Assembly (NCBI GenBank): GCA_002365735.1
Contig: DEZY01000107.1
Span: 834-11,936, forward strand
Direction: 5' to 3'
From: Actinobacteria bacterium UBA3120
GTDB lineage: Bacteria > Actinomycetota > Actinomycetes > S36-B12
DNA length: 11,103 nt
Part shown: positions 1 to 6,700 of the stretch, one piece after another
How the letters are laid out: the number at the start of each line of letters is the position of its first letter
Position numbering within the stretch: the first letter of the stretch is position 1
Program-made: the position numbers and the translations under genes
Notes under the pieces: generated by a model
What the model saw: only the letters and a program-made list of their open reading frames with translations
What the model was told of the DNA's origin: nothing
The model's database searches: none

Positions 1-63
1 ATGAGTCTGTGGATTACGACACAAGTAGAGTCAGAGCAGGCTTCACCACTTGCGCTCTCATAA
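1..63 (+). CDS. C-terminal tail of an upstream ORF (partial)
   Basis: The frame beginning at base 1 is open for 20 codons and ends in TAA at 61-63, nine bases before the GTG start of the MFS gene. It most likely is the end of a gene that begins outside the window and is co-transcribed with the next two genes. The first codon happens to be ATG, but I see no way to tell a start from an internal Met here. The residues (ending SPLALS) match no family I recognise. A short open stretch like this can occur by chance, so the call rests mainly on the tight spacing. Confidence 0.3.
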   Translation: MSLWITTQVESEQASPLALS

Positions 64-67
64 AGGA
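63..67 (+). promoter_or_regulatory. Ribosome binding site of the MFS gene
   Basis: AAGGA lies 5 bases before the GTG at 73 and overlaps the end of the upstream TAA stop. It supports the GTG as the true start and suggests translational coupling to the preceding ORF. Confidence 0.55.
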
Positions 68-72
68 TCTCA

Positions 73-1389
73 GTGCCCGAAATACCTGCTAGCCCAGAAG
101 ACCAACCTACGACGGCCTCGCGCACCCGGCGCGTCGGTGGCGCTCTTAGGCGCACCCCCCTCCTCAAGGGGCTTCCGAAGGAAGTGGCAGTTCTTTCGGT
201 AATTGCGTTCTTCGTGGCCATTGGATTCGGAATCTTGGCCCCAGCGCTACCCATTTTTGCCAAAACCTTTGATGTAACAGCCCTGCAAGCCAGCGCGGTC
301 ATCTCAGTTTTTGCATTGATGCGATTTGTATTTGCCCCGATCGCCGGCGTACTGGTTGACCGTCTTGGCGAACGGATTGTTTTGACATCTGGACTCCTCA
401 TTGTTGCTACTTCCAGCGCAATTGCTGGTTTTTCCCAGACGTACCTCCAGCTCGTCGCCTTTCGCGGAATCGGCGGAATCGGCTCATCCATGTTCACGGT
501 TTCGGCGCTCGCTTTGCTGCTGCGTGTCGTTGATTCAAGCCAGCGCGGACGCGCCGCGAGTGCTTTCCAAGGAGGGTTTCTCCTCGGTGGAGTTGCCGGC
601 CCAGCGGTTGGGGGGATCGTTGTCGCGTTTTCAATTCGCGCTCCATTTTTCGTATACGCCGCCGCCCTTTTCATGGCGGCTCTTGTCACCCTGGTGTTTC
701 TCAGCCGCGCCCAACTCCTTGCCCGCGAAGACGCGGTCTCCCACGGCCAAAGTGACCGACTGCAAGAGCTTCGCGGCGCCCTCAAAGACAAGGCGTATCA
801 GGCGGCTCTAGGCACGAACCTCATTTCCGGTTTCGTCACATTTGGTTTGCGTAGCTCGGTCGTGCCACTCTTCGTGGTCGAAGGGCTGCAGCGTGGAGCC
901 TCACTTTCAGGCTTTGGGTTCCTTGCAGCCGCTGCCGTGCAGGCCGTGGTCCTGCTCCCCGCCGGCCGGATGGCTGACACGCAGGGCCGACGCAAAGCAC
1001 TGCTGTACGGCACAATTACGACCGCGATCGGCATGGTCGTACTCACCCTGGCCGATGCCGCGGTCCACGGCTTGGGCCAAGCCGCCATGTTGGGAACCAT
1101 CCTTTTCCTGGTCAGCATGGCGATTCAAGGCTTCGGCGCCGCTTTTCTTGGCTCGGCACCCTCAGCGGTCATTGGCGACGTCATGGGGGGCAAGAAGGGT
1201 GGGATAGTGGTTGCAACCTTCCAAATGATGAGCGATGTCGGAGCCGTGATTGGGCCCCTGGCTGCCGGACTCTTGGTAGATCTTTTCGACTTCAGTTGGG
1301 CCTTCGCATTTGGGGCGCTGCTCGCGATACTGCCTATTTTCCTCGTGATTCGCATGCCCGAAACCCTTAAGCGCTCGGACGTAACGTAG
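73..1389 (+). CDS. MFS transporter, DHA1-like (12 helices)
   Basis: A 438-residue integral membrane protein of the major facilitator superfamily, probably a proton-coupled exporter or drug:H+ antiporter. A basic cytoplasmic N-terminus of about 35 residues is followed by roughly 12 hydrophobic helices starting near residue 38. The loop after TM2 carries the MFS motif A pattern (D96, R97, G99, R101 in GVLVDRLGER). A matching half-motif appears at the start of the C-terminal half (GRMADTQGRRK, residues 298-308), the duplicated layout typical of the family. The GTG start is backed by AAGGA 5 bases upstream. It is followed after 56 bp by the sulfatase gene on the same strand, so the two are probably one operon. 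The substrate cannot be read from the sequence. Family is confident; export of a drug-like compound is inference. Confidence 0.9.
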   Translation: MPEIPASPEDQPTTASRTRRVGGALRRTPLLKGLPKEVAVLSVIAFFVAIGFGILAPALPIFAKTFDVTALQASAVISVFALMRFVFAPIAGVLVDRLGERIVLTSGLLIVATSSAIAGFSQTYLQLVAFRGIGGIGSSMFTVSALALLLRVVDSSQRGRAASAFQGGFLLGGVAGPAVGGIVVAFSIRAPFFVYAAALFMAALVTLVFLSRAQLLAREDAVSHGQSDRLQELRGALKDKAYQAALGTNLISGFVTFGLRSSVVPLFVVEGLQRGASLSGFGFLAAAAVQAVVLLPAGRMADTQGRRKALLYGTITTAIGMVVLTLADAAVHGLGQAAMLGTILFLVSMAIQGFGAAFLGSAPSAVIGDVMGGKKGGIVVATFQMMSDVGAVIGPLAAGLLVDLFDFSWAFAFGALLAILPIFLVIRMPETLKRSDVT

Positions 1390-1428
1390 TCTGTAGAAGC
1401 TAGCCGAAATGATTTTTCTCGATCAAGT

Positions 1429-1433
1429 AAGGA
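1429..1433 (+). promoter_or_regulatory. Possible ribosome binding site of the sulfatase gene
   Basis: AAGGA lies 12 bases before the GTG at 1446, longer than the usual 5-9. An in-frame TAA at 1428-1430 rules out an earlier start, so GTG 1446 is the first possible start despite the loose spacing. Confidence 0.35.
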
Positions 1434-1445
1434 TCAACAGTCTCA

Positions 1446-3047
1446 GTGACCGAAAATGACTCTTCTGCGACCAGCCAGGCGATGATCAACACCATCGTTG
1501 CCGCCGGAACCGCCCTGATTTTGCTAGCCGTGGGCACCGTCTTTTTCGTGTCTTCGGTTCGGTCCACCCCCGTTCAAGCTGACTCGGTCAGCGATTCCAC
1601 GCCTTCGAGCAACCCCCTCGTTGAAGGCCCAACGAGCAGCGACCCGGTTGGGCTCTTGGCAGACGCTAAGAACCTTGTCTTCGTTCTTGCCGACGACTTG
1701 GACTGGAATCTTTTCAATCAAGTCCCACGCCTTGCCGCCCTTAAAGAACAAGGCATCACCTTCACCAATCACACCGTCACCGACTCGCTGTGTTGCCCTT
1801 CTCGCGTTTCCATTATGCGCGGCCAATACATTCACAATCACAAAGTGATTTCAAATATTGAGAAAACCGGCGGTGGCTGGCCCACGTTCCGTGACCGCAA
1901 GCAGGAAAATGACAACCTTCCAGTGTGGCTCGCTAACGCGGGCGTCACCACCGCCCTGTTTGGGAAGTACCTCAATGATTTTCCCTCGAAACCAAAGGAA
2001 GCCAAGTACATTCCCCCGGGTTGGGACCAGTGGGCAGTGCCCATTTCCCGCGGTGACTCCTACACCGGATACAACTACACGCTCAATGACAACGGAACTC
2101 TCGTCCGGCACGGGAATAAGACCTCGGATTTTCTTAACGACGTACTTACCAACAAAGCAACCCAGTTCATAGAAACTGCGCAGCAGCCGTTCTTCCTTGA
2201 ACTTTCGACATATAGTCCCCACAAACCGGCCCCGGTTGCAACCCGTAATGCGCTGAAGCAAGGCGGGACATTGGCCCCGCGAAATCCGACGTATAACGCC
2301 TACGGCGTTGACGAGCCAAAGTGGATGAAAGACACAACTCCACTTAATGCAACCCGACTAGCGAAAGCCGACCGGCAATGGCGTCAGCGAGCACGATCCG
2401 CCGAATCCATTGCTGATTCCGTTGATGAAATTATGGCTAAGCTCAAGGAAACTGGACGAGATAAAGACACTTTGATTGTGGTGACAACCGACAACGGATA
2501 CCACATGGCTGAGCGACGCATGTTTAAAGGCAAACGCACCCCTTACGCATCCGACACGGTAGTTCCTTTGATCGTGATCGGTCCTGGTGTACCAGCAGGA
2601 ATTACGGTGGACGCAATGACCAGCACCATAGATCTTGGTCCATCATTCGCCCAGTTGCTTGGCGCAACTGCTCCTAACTGGGTCGATGGACGCTCTGTGG
2701 TTGACTTTTTCTCAGCGGGTGAAACCCCCGAAGGTTGGCGCAATGCCGTTCTCTCCGAAAGCCTGGGGATTTCAACACCAGAGGACCCCGACTACCAAAA
2801 GAATGCGCCGCCTCAGTTCTTTGCTCTGCGCAGCGAGAAGTGGCTCTATGTCGAATACGTGGATGGCTCTAAAACCCTGTACGACCGCGAGAATGATCCC
2901 TACGAGATGGTGAACCTAATCACGACTGCCGATCCACTTCTGATCGCCAGCTTGTCAGACCAACTCAAAGCGCTCAGCACTTGCTCGGGTGATGATTGCC
3001 GCGTGGCTGACTCAGCGGCAATCCCTCTTGTAGCCGTTTCTCAGTAG
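1446..3047 (+). CDS. Membrane-anchored type I sulfatase
   Basis: A 533-residue sulfatase of the alkaline phosphatase superfamily, hydrolysing sulfate esters outside the cytoplasm. Residues about 12-36 form one hydrophobic segment with no lipobox cysteine, so an uncleaved signal anchor is likely. Metal-ligand aspartates lie in LADDLD (D83, D84). The sulfatase signature follows at C116-C-P-S-R120 and continues to R125-G126. C116 is the residue that a formylglycine-generating enzyme would oxidise, so activity should need such an enzyme, none being encoded here. The second metal and sulfate site is D349-N350-G-Y-H353 followed by K361 and K363. This layout, including GKRTPY and VPLIVIGPG, is closest in my memory to N-acetylglucosamine-6-sulfatase/arylsulfatase A types, but the substrate is not determinable. 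It lies downstream of the MFS gene and convergent with metB, 25 bp away. A glycan- or sulfate-ester-scavenging role is inference. Confidence 0.9.
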   Translation: MTENDSSATSQAMINTIVAAGTALILLAVGTVFFVSSVRSTPVQADSVSDSTPSSNPLVEGPTSSDPVGLLADAKNLVFVLADDLDWNLFNQVPRLAALKEQGITFTNHTVTDSLCCPSRVSIMRGQYIHNHKVISNIEKTGGGWPTFRDRKQENDNLPVWLANAGVTTALFGKYLNDFPSKPKEAKYIPPGWDQWAVPISRGDSYTGYNYTLNDNGTLVRHGNKTSDFLNDVLTNKATQFIETAQQPFFLELSTYSPHKPAPVATRNALKQGGTLAPRNPTYNAYGVDEPKWMKDTTPLNATRLAKADRQWRQRARSAESIADSVDEIMAKLKETGRDKDTLIVVTTDNGYHMAERRMFKGKRTPYASDTVVPLIVIGPGVPAGITVDAMTSTIDLGPSFAQLLGATAPNWVDGRSVVDFFSAGETPEGWRNAVLSESLGISTPEDPDYQKNAPPQFFALRSEKWLYVEYVDGSKTLYDRENDPYEMVNLITTADPLLIASLSDQLKALSTCSGDDCRVADSAAIPLVAVSQ

Positions 3048-3052
3048 ACGGG

Positions 3053-3071
3053 TGCGGGCAAAGCCACCGCA
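3053..3071. terminator. Weak bidirectional hairpin between convergent genes
   Basis: The 25-bp gap between the sulfatase and metB stop codons holds an imperfect hairpin: TGCG plus GGC pairs with GCC plus CGCA around an AAA loop, with a 2-nt bulge. There is no T-tract on either side, so intrinsic termination is uncertain. Position between two stops is the main argument. Confidence 0.3.
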
Positions 3072-3072
3072 A

Positions 3073-4221
3073 CTATCCGAGTGCTTTTTCCAAATCTGCC
3101 ACGAGATCGTCGGCCTGCTCAATGCCAACACTAAGCCGAACCAAGTCGTCGGGAACTTCAAGTGGGCTACCACTGACAGCCGCGTGGGTCATGCGACCTG
3201 GATGCTCAATTAGCGACTCAACTCCGCCCAGAGATTCACCGAGAGTGAAAAGCGTTGTTTTGGAACAGATATCAAGCGCTGCTTGCTCGCCGGCCTTCAC
3301 CCGGAATGACACCATGCCACCGAATCCACTCATTTGCTTTGCGGCAACTTCATGGTTGGCATGTGTTGCAAGGCCTGGGTAAAACACCTGGCCAACAGCC
3401 GAGTGTCCTTCCAGGAGTTCAACAATTTTGCCGGCATTGTCATTGTGGCGATCCATGCGGACACCCAGCGTCTTAATGCCACGCAAGACCAACCAGGAGT
3501 CAAATGGTCCGGCAATAGCCCCCATTGCATTTTGGTGATATGCCAACTGCTCACCAAGCTCGGTATCTGCAACAACCAGCGCGCCACCCACAACGTCACT
3601 GTGACCACCAAGATATTTGGTTGTGCTGTGCACCACCACGTCAGCGCCGAGCAGTAGCGGCTGCTGCAAATAGGGGGATGCGAAAGTGTTATCAACCACG
3701 AGCAATGCTCCGCCCGCATGTGCGATTTCTGCGATTGCCGCAATGTCACCCACATTTAACAGCGGATTTGTTGGTGTTTCGATCCAGACCAACTTGGTCT
3801 TGGGCGTCATGGCCGCGGCAATAGCTTCCGTGTCGGTCACCGGTGCGGTTGACAGCGAAATCCCCCAAGGCTCAGCTACCTTTTTAAACAGGCGGTATGT
3901 ACCACCGTAGGCGTCATTAGGGAGGACAACATGATCTCCCGGCTTGAGCACGGTGCGGATCAATGTGTCCTCAGCTGCCAAGCCGGAAGCGAATGCCAGC
4001 CCACGAGCGGTATCAATGCCAGGCGCCTCGATTGCAGCCAGGCACTCTTGTAATGCAGTCCGCGTCGGGTTACCACTGCGTGAGTATTCGTACCCGTTTC
4101 GCAGGCCACCCACGCCGTCTTGGGCATAAGTTGACACTTGGTAAATTGGGGTAACCACCGCACCTGTTTCGCGGTCTGGTTCTTGCCCGGCGTGAATTGC
4201 GCGCGTATTGAAACCGTCCAT
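3073..4221 (-). CDS. metB: Cystathionine gamma-synthase/lyase (PLP enzyme)
   Basis: A 382-residue cytoplasmic PLP enzyme of the Cys/Met metabolism family. Cystathionine gamma-synthase joins O-acylhomoserine and cysteine to cystathionine; close relatives run gamma-lyase chemistry and release cysteine. The PLP lysine is K202 in HSTTKYLGGHSD, near the position in the E. coli enzyme (386 residues). YEYSRSGNPTR (residues 44-54) supplies the Tyr and Arg that contact the cofactor phosphate across the dimer. The SLGGVESLIEHP and final LSVGIE motifs complete the fold. Synthase versus lyase activity cannot be settled from sequence; a cbs gene two loci away makes lyase or dual activity plausible, as proposed for actinobacterial homologues. 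The start is ATG. No clear Shine-Dalgarno is present; instead TAGGCT sits exactly at -12 to -7. It is divergent from msrA (69 bp) and convergent with the sulfatase. Confidence 0.92.
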   Translation of the reverse strand: MDGFNTRAIHAGQEPDRETGAVVTPIYQVSTYAQDGVGGLRNGYEYSRSGNPTRTALQECLAAIEAPGIDTARGLAFASGLAAEDTLIRTVLKPGDHVVLPNDAYGGTYRLFKKVAEPWGISLSTAPVTDTEAIAAAMTPKTKLVWIETPTNPLLNVGDIAAIAEIAHAGGALLVVDNTFASPYLQQPLLLGADVVVHSTTKYLGGHSDVVGGALVVADTELGEQLAYHQNAMGAIAGPFDSWLVLRGIKTLGVRMDRHNDNAGKIVELLEGHSAVGQVFYPGLATHANHEVAAKQMSGFGGMVSFRVKAGEQAALDICSKTTLFTLGESLGGVESLIEHPGRMTHAAVSGSPLEVPDDLVRLSVGIEQADDLVADLEKALG

Positions 4222-4227
4222 GGCATC

Positions 4228-4233
4228 AGCCTA
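4228..4233 (-). promoter_or_regulatory. Putative leaderless -10 element of metB
   Basis: TAGGCT reads on the minus strand at -12 to -7 from the metB ATG, six bases before the start codon, so transcription would begin at or near the A of ATG. No convincing -35 hexamer is visible. The weight comes from four other genes in the window having the same arrangement. Confidence 0.5.
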
Positions 4234-4278
4234 TGTCGCCCGTGCCAAGTTGGCTGAGCAGAGGTCAACTAGAGGGAT

Positions 4279-4284
4279 TAGATT
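4279..4284 (+). promoter_or_regulatory. Putative leaderless -10 element of msrA
   Basis: TAGATT lies at -12 to -7 from the msrA ATG (4291), the spacing of a leaderless actinobacterial promoter. AGGGA at 4273-4277 could be a Shine-Dalgarno, but 13 bases is too far to be ideal. Only 69 bp separate msrA from metB, so the two promoters face away from each other with their upstream regions meeting near 4256. Confidence 0.5.
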
Positions 4285-4290
4285 AGGGAC

Positions 4291-4938
4291 ATGTTCGGAT
4301 TCGGGAAACCCACCATGATTACGCCAGAATCGGCACTCCCTGGCCGTGATTCGCGACCTCTGCCAGTGAGTGCCAAGAACGCAGTACTCGGTTCACCACT
4401 GGAAGGCCCTTGGCCCGAAGGTTCGTTGGTCATCTACCTGGGCGCCGGCTGCTACTGGGGTGTTGAAGAAATTTTCTGGCAGACACCCGGGGTGATCAAC
4501 ACCAGCGTTGGCTTTATGGGCGGTTTCACCCCCCACCCGACCTATGAAGAAACTTGCACTGGACTCACGGGCCACACGGAAACGATCTTGGTCGTCTACA
4601 ATCCCGAGCTGATTTCCACGGTCGATGTTCTCAAAATCTTCTGGGAAAACCACGATCCGACCCAGGGCTTTGGTCAAGGAAATGACATTGGGACGCAATA
4701 CCGATCCGCAATTTTTTGGACGACCACCGAACAAGAGCGGTTCGCCTTGGAAACTGCTCGGGCATATGAAACTGTGCTGATTTCGCGAGGACTCGATCCG
4801 ATCACGACTCAAATCGCGCCGTCAAGCGACTTCACTTATTACCTCGCACAAGACTCGCACCAGCAGTACCTGTACAAAAACCCCAATGGGTACCGGTGTC
4901 ACGCAAATACCGGCATCGCATTTCCAAATCTCGTTTAG
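4291..4938 (+). CDS. msrA: Peptide-methionine (S)-S-oxide reductase
   Basis: A 215-residue cytoplasmic repair enzyme that reduces methionine-S-sulfoxide in proteins and free methionine. The catalytic motif GCYWG (usually GCFWG) places the nucleophile at C54. The family blocks GFMGG, HTE and NHDPTQ...GNDIGTQYRS follow. C203, in YRCHANTGI near the C-terminus, is the likely resolving cysteine; I see no third cysteine of the E. coli type, so one intramolecular disulfide reduced by thioredoxin is expected. The N-terminal extension of about 45 residues (KPTMITPESALPGR) resembles that of other actinobacterial MsrA proteins. The gene lies between metB and cbs, both on the opposite strand, and its TAG stop overlaps the cbs stop by 4 nt. 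Its placement among methionine/cysteine genes fits a shared redox and sulfur theme. Confidence 0.95.
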   Translation: MFGFGKPTMITPESALPGRDSRPLPVSAKNAVLGSPLEGPWPEGSLVIYLGAGCYWGVEEIFWQTPGVINTSVGFMGGFTPHPTYEETCTGLTGHTETILVVYNPELISTVDVLKIFWENHDPTQGFGQGNDIGTQYRSAIFWTTTEQERFALETARAYETVLISRGLDPITTQIAPSSDFTYYLAQDSHQQYLYKNPNGYRCHANTGIAFPNLV

Positions 4939-6311
4939 GTTGCCAGAAAAGCCAAAACGTCTTGTCGGGTAATAACACCTGTGGGCTTACCGTCGTCAAC
5001 CACCATCAGCGCATCAGCCTCGGTGAGCGCGGTCATGGCCGCCGCAACTGACTCGCCGGCACCCACCATGGGAAGGGACGCACTCATAACCGACTCAACC
5101 CGGTCCGACAGGTGAGCCGTGCCATGGAAGAGGGCATCCAGTACGACCCTTTCGACAATGGACCCTGAAATTTCGGCGGTCATGATCGGGGGCTCGGCAC
5201 GAACAACCGGGATCTGGGAAACGCCATACTCTTTCAAAATTGCAATCGCGTCGGCTACCGACTCGGTGGGGTGGGTGTGAACGAAATCGGGTAAGTCTCC
5301 ATCAAGTGTTTTAGCCCGCAATACATCACCGATTGTTTGCTCTGTGTCGCCTTGAATAAAGCCGTAGCTGGACAGCCAATCTTCATTAAATACTTTGGAA
5401 AGGTACCCGCGACCGGAGTCTGGGAGTAACACCACGACTAGTGATCCAGGTTCGGCTTTGGCTGCAACCCGTAGGGCCGCTACAACCGCCATTCCACAAG
5501 ATCCACCAACGAGCAATCCTTCTTCGCGCGCCATTCGACGGGTCATGTCAAATGAATCGCGGTCGGAAACGGCAACAATTTCATCAGCGATTCCGGGATC
5601 ATAGGCAGTTGGCCAGAAATCTTCGCCGACTCCTTCGACGAGATAGGGGCGACCCGAACCCCCGGAATACACTGAACCTTCCGGGTCTGCACCAATAATT
5701 TTGACGGAGCTATTGCTGGCTTCCTTCAAGTAGCGACCAGTACCTGAGATCGTGCCCCCAGTTCCCACCCCAGCAACAAAATGTGTGACCGTGCCGTCGG
5801 TTTGTTCCCAAATTTCTGGACCGGTCGTTTCATAATGCGACCGCGGATTGTTCGGATTGGAATACTGATCCGGCTTCCACGCGCCAGGCTCACCAGAAAG
5901 TCGGTCACTGACGCTGTAATAGGAACGCGGGTCCTCCGGGTCCACTGCGGTTGGGCACACAACAACTTGCGCACCATAAGCCTTGAGCACATTTCGCTTG
6001 TCTTCGGACACCTTGTCCGGACACACGAAAATGCACTTGTAGCCCCGCTGTTGGGCCACCATGGCCAGGCCAACCCCCGTGTTGCCGCTCGTTGGTTCAA
6101 CAATTGTTCCACCAGGCTGCAGTGAGCCGTCTTTTTCGGCGGCATCAATCATGCGCTCAGCAATTCGATCTTTCACCGAGCCACCCGGGTTAACGTATTC
6201 AACTTTGGCGACAACAGTGACGCCTTCAGGGACAATTCCCTGCGTCACCTTATTAAGCCGCACCAGTGGCGTGTTACCAATCAGGTCAAGAACTGAGTCA
6301 TAAATCTGCAC
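4935..6311 (-). CDS. cbs: Cystathionine beta-synthase with C-terminal CBS pair
   Basis: A 458-residue fold-type II PLP enzyme that condenses homocysteine with serine to cystathionine, the first step of reverse transsulfuration. The PLP lysine is K47 in PGGSVKDR. PTSGNTG (73-79) and GTGGT (183-187) are the substrate and cofactor phosphate loops, shared with O-acetylserine sulfhydrylase. What separates it from CysK is the C-terminal tail: two CBS repeats at about 327-400 and 402-458 ending GVITRQDVLAFL, a regulatory module that in relatives binds adenosyl ligands. There is no N-terminal haem domain. Length is close to the mycobacterial cbs product. The start is GTG; the sequence before it, TAAGGT, can be read either as a leaderless -10 at -12 to -7 or as an AAGG ribosome site. 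The 3' end interlocks with msrA. A CysK-like side activity is possible. Confidence 0.93.
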   Translation of the reverse strand: MQIYDSVLDLIGNTPLVRLNKVTQGIVPEGVTVVAKVEYVNPGGSVKDRIAERMIDAAEKDGSLQPGGTIVEPTSGNTGVGLAMVAQQRGYKCIFVCPDKVSEDKRNVLKAYGAQVVVCPTAVDPEDPRSYYSVSDRLSGEPGAWKPDQYSNPNNPRSHYETTGPEIWEQTDGTVTHFVAGVGTGGTISGTGRYLKEASNSSVKIIGADPEGSVYSGGSGRPYLVEGVGEDFWPTAYDPGIADEIVAVSDRDSFDMTRRMAREEGLLVGGSCGMAVVAALRVAAKAEPGSLVVVLLPDSGRGYLSKVFNEDWLSSYGFIQGDTEQTIGDVLRAKTLDGDLPDFVHTHPTESVADAIAILKEYGVSQIPVVRAEPPIMTAEISGSIVERVVLDALFHGTAHLSDRVESVMSASLPMVGAGESVAAAMTALTEADALMVVDDGKPTGVITRQDVLAFLAT

Positions 6312-6317
6312 GGGACA

Positions 6318-6323
6318 ACCTTA
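6318..6323 (-). promoter_or_regulatory. Leaderless -10 or Shine-Dalgarno of cbs
   Basis: TAAGGT lies at -12 to -7 before the cbs GTG. It fits the TAnnnT leaderless pattern but also contains AAGG at normal ribosome-binding distance, so the two readings cannot be separated here. No -35 is visible at 17 or 18 bp spacing. Confidence 0.4.
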
Positions 6324-6379
6324 CGTGGGTTTTTATTCAGCGCAGCAGGAGCCTGCGGGCTGTCGTCTTATTGCACAGT

Positions 6380-6391
6380 GTTATCAATAAC
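6380..6391. promoter_or_regulatory. Imperfect palindrome, possible operator
   Basis: GTTAT-CA-ATAAC lies in the 104-bp divergent region between cbs and the 94-aa ORF and overlaps the presumed -35 of the latter. It sits inside a wider inverted repeat, TGCAC (6372-6376) and GTGCA (6399-6403). A transcription factor site is a guess from symmetry only. Confidence 0.25.
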
Positions 6392-6409
6392 CCAAAAAGT
6401 GCATATGCT
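6381..6409 (+). promoter_or_regulatory. Promoter of the 94-aa ORF, leaderless
   Basis: TTATCA (4 of 6 to TTGACA) is followed after 17 bp by TATGCT, whose last base is 7 nt before the ATG at 6416. A transcript would therefore start at the initiation codon. There is no Shine-Dalgarno in front of this ATG. The -10 overlaps the perfect 8-bp palindrome GCATATGC (6401-6408). Confidence 0.5.
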
Positions 6410-6415
6410 GTGTCT

Positions 6416-6700
6416 ATGGACCCGTTACACGAGGAGATTCTGCGTGAGCTCGATCGAATTAGGCTTCGGCTTGCAAGTTTGAATCACGATCGACTCGTCA
6501 CAATGGACATTCCCGTGTACACGTGTGCAACCACAATTTGGGAATCCACCAATCCGGGCGGTCGTAAAATTCCCCGAGTTGGACCCGGTGCTTATGCCGC
6601 GCAACTCACGGTTCTGACCCAAGATCTCCTTGCGGTGAACCCGCATGGAAACGCCGAAGCCGCGGCGGCCCTGACTGCGCTTCGTCGCGCGTTGCCTTAG
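6416..6700 (+). CDS. Small protein of unknown function (94 aa)
   Basis: I do not recognise a family. The frame is open from 6266, but that part overlaps cbs and its promoter and lacks protein character; ATG 6416, directly behind a 17-bp-spaced promoter, is the better start. The product is soluble, with a charged amphipathic N-terminal helix (LHEEILRELDRIRLRL), a central stretch with Tyr, one Cys (YTC) and Trp, a GGRKIPRVGPGAYA loop, and an alanine-rich C-terminal helix ending RRALP. Codon 4 is TTA. It is divergent from cbs and its TAG stop overlaps the stop of the Bax inhibitor gene by 4 nt. The interlocked stop, promoter and codon pattern support a real gene; no function is proposed. The single Cys is not in a recognisable metal or redox motif. 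Confidence 0.65.
   Translation: MDPLHEEILRELDRIRLRLASLNHDRLVTMDIPVYTCATTIWESTNPGGRKIPRVGPGAYAAQLTVLTQDLLAVNPHGNAEAAAALTALRRALP

Noticed and set aside
1851..2261. 136-codon minus-strand ORF inside the sulfatase gene
   Set aside because: It is a shadow of the sulfatase frame, low in family-like character, without a plausible start signal; the plus-strand protein has all sulfatase motifs across the same bases.
5781..6125. 114-codon plus-strand ORF opposite cbs
   Set aside because: It is antisense to the PLP domain of cbs and has no recognisable protein features.
6266..6415. Upstream extension of the 94-aa ORF to an ATG at 6266
   Set aside because: The extension would overlap the cbs start and the promoter at 6381-6409; ATG 6416 has an exact leaderless promoter and the protein character starts there.
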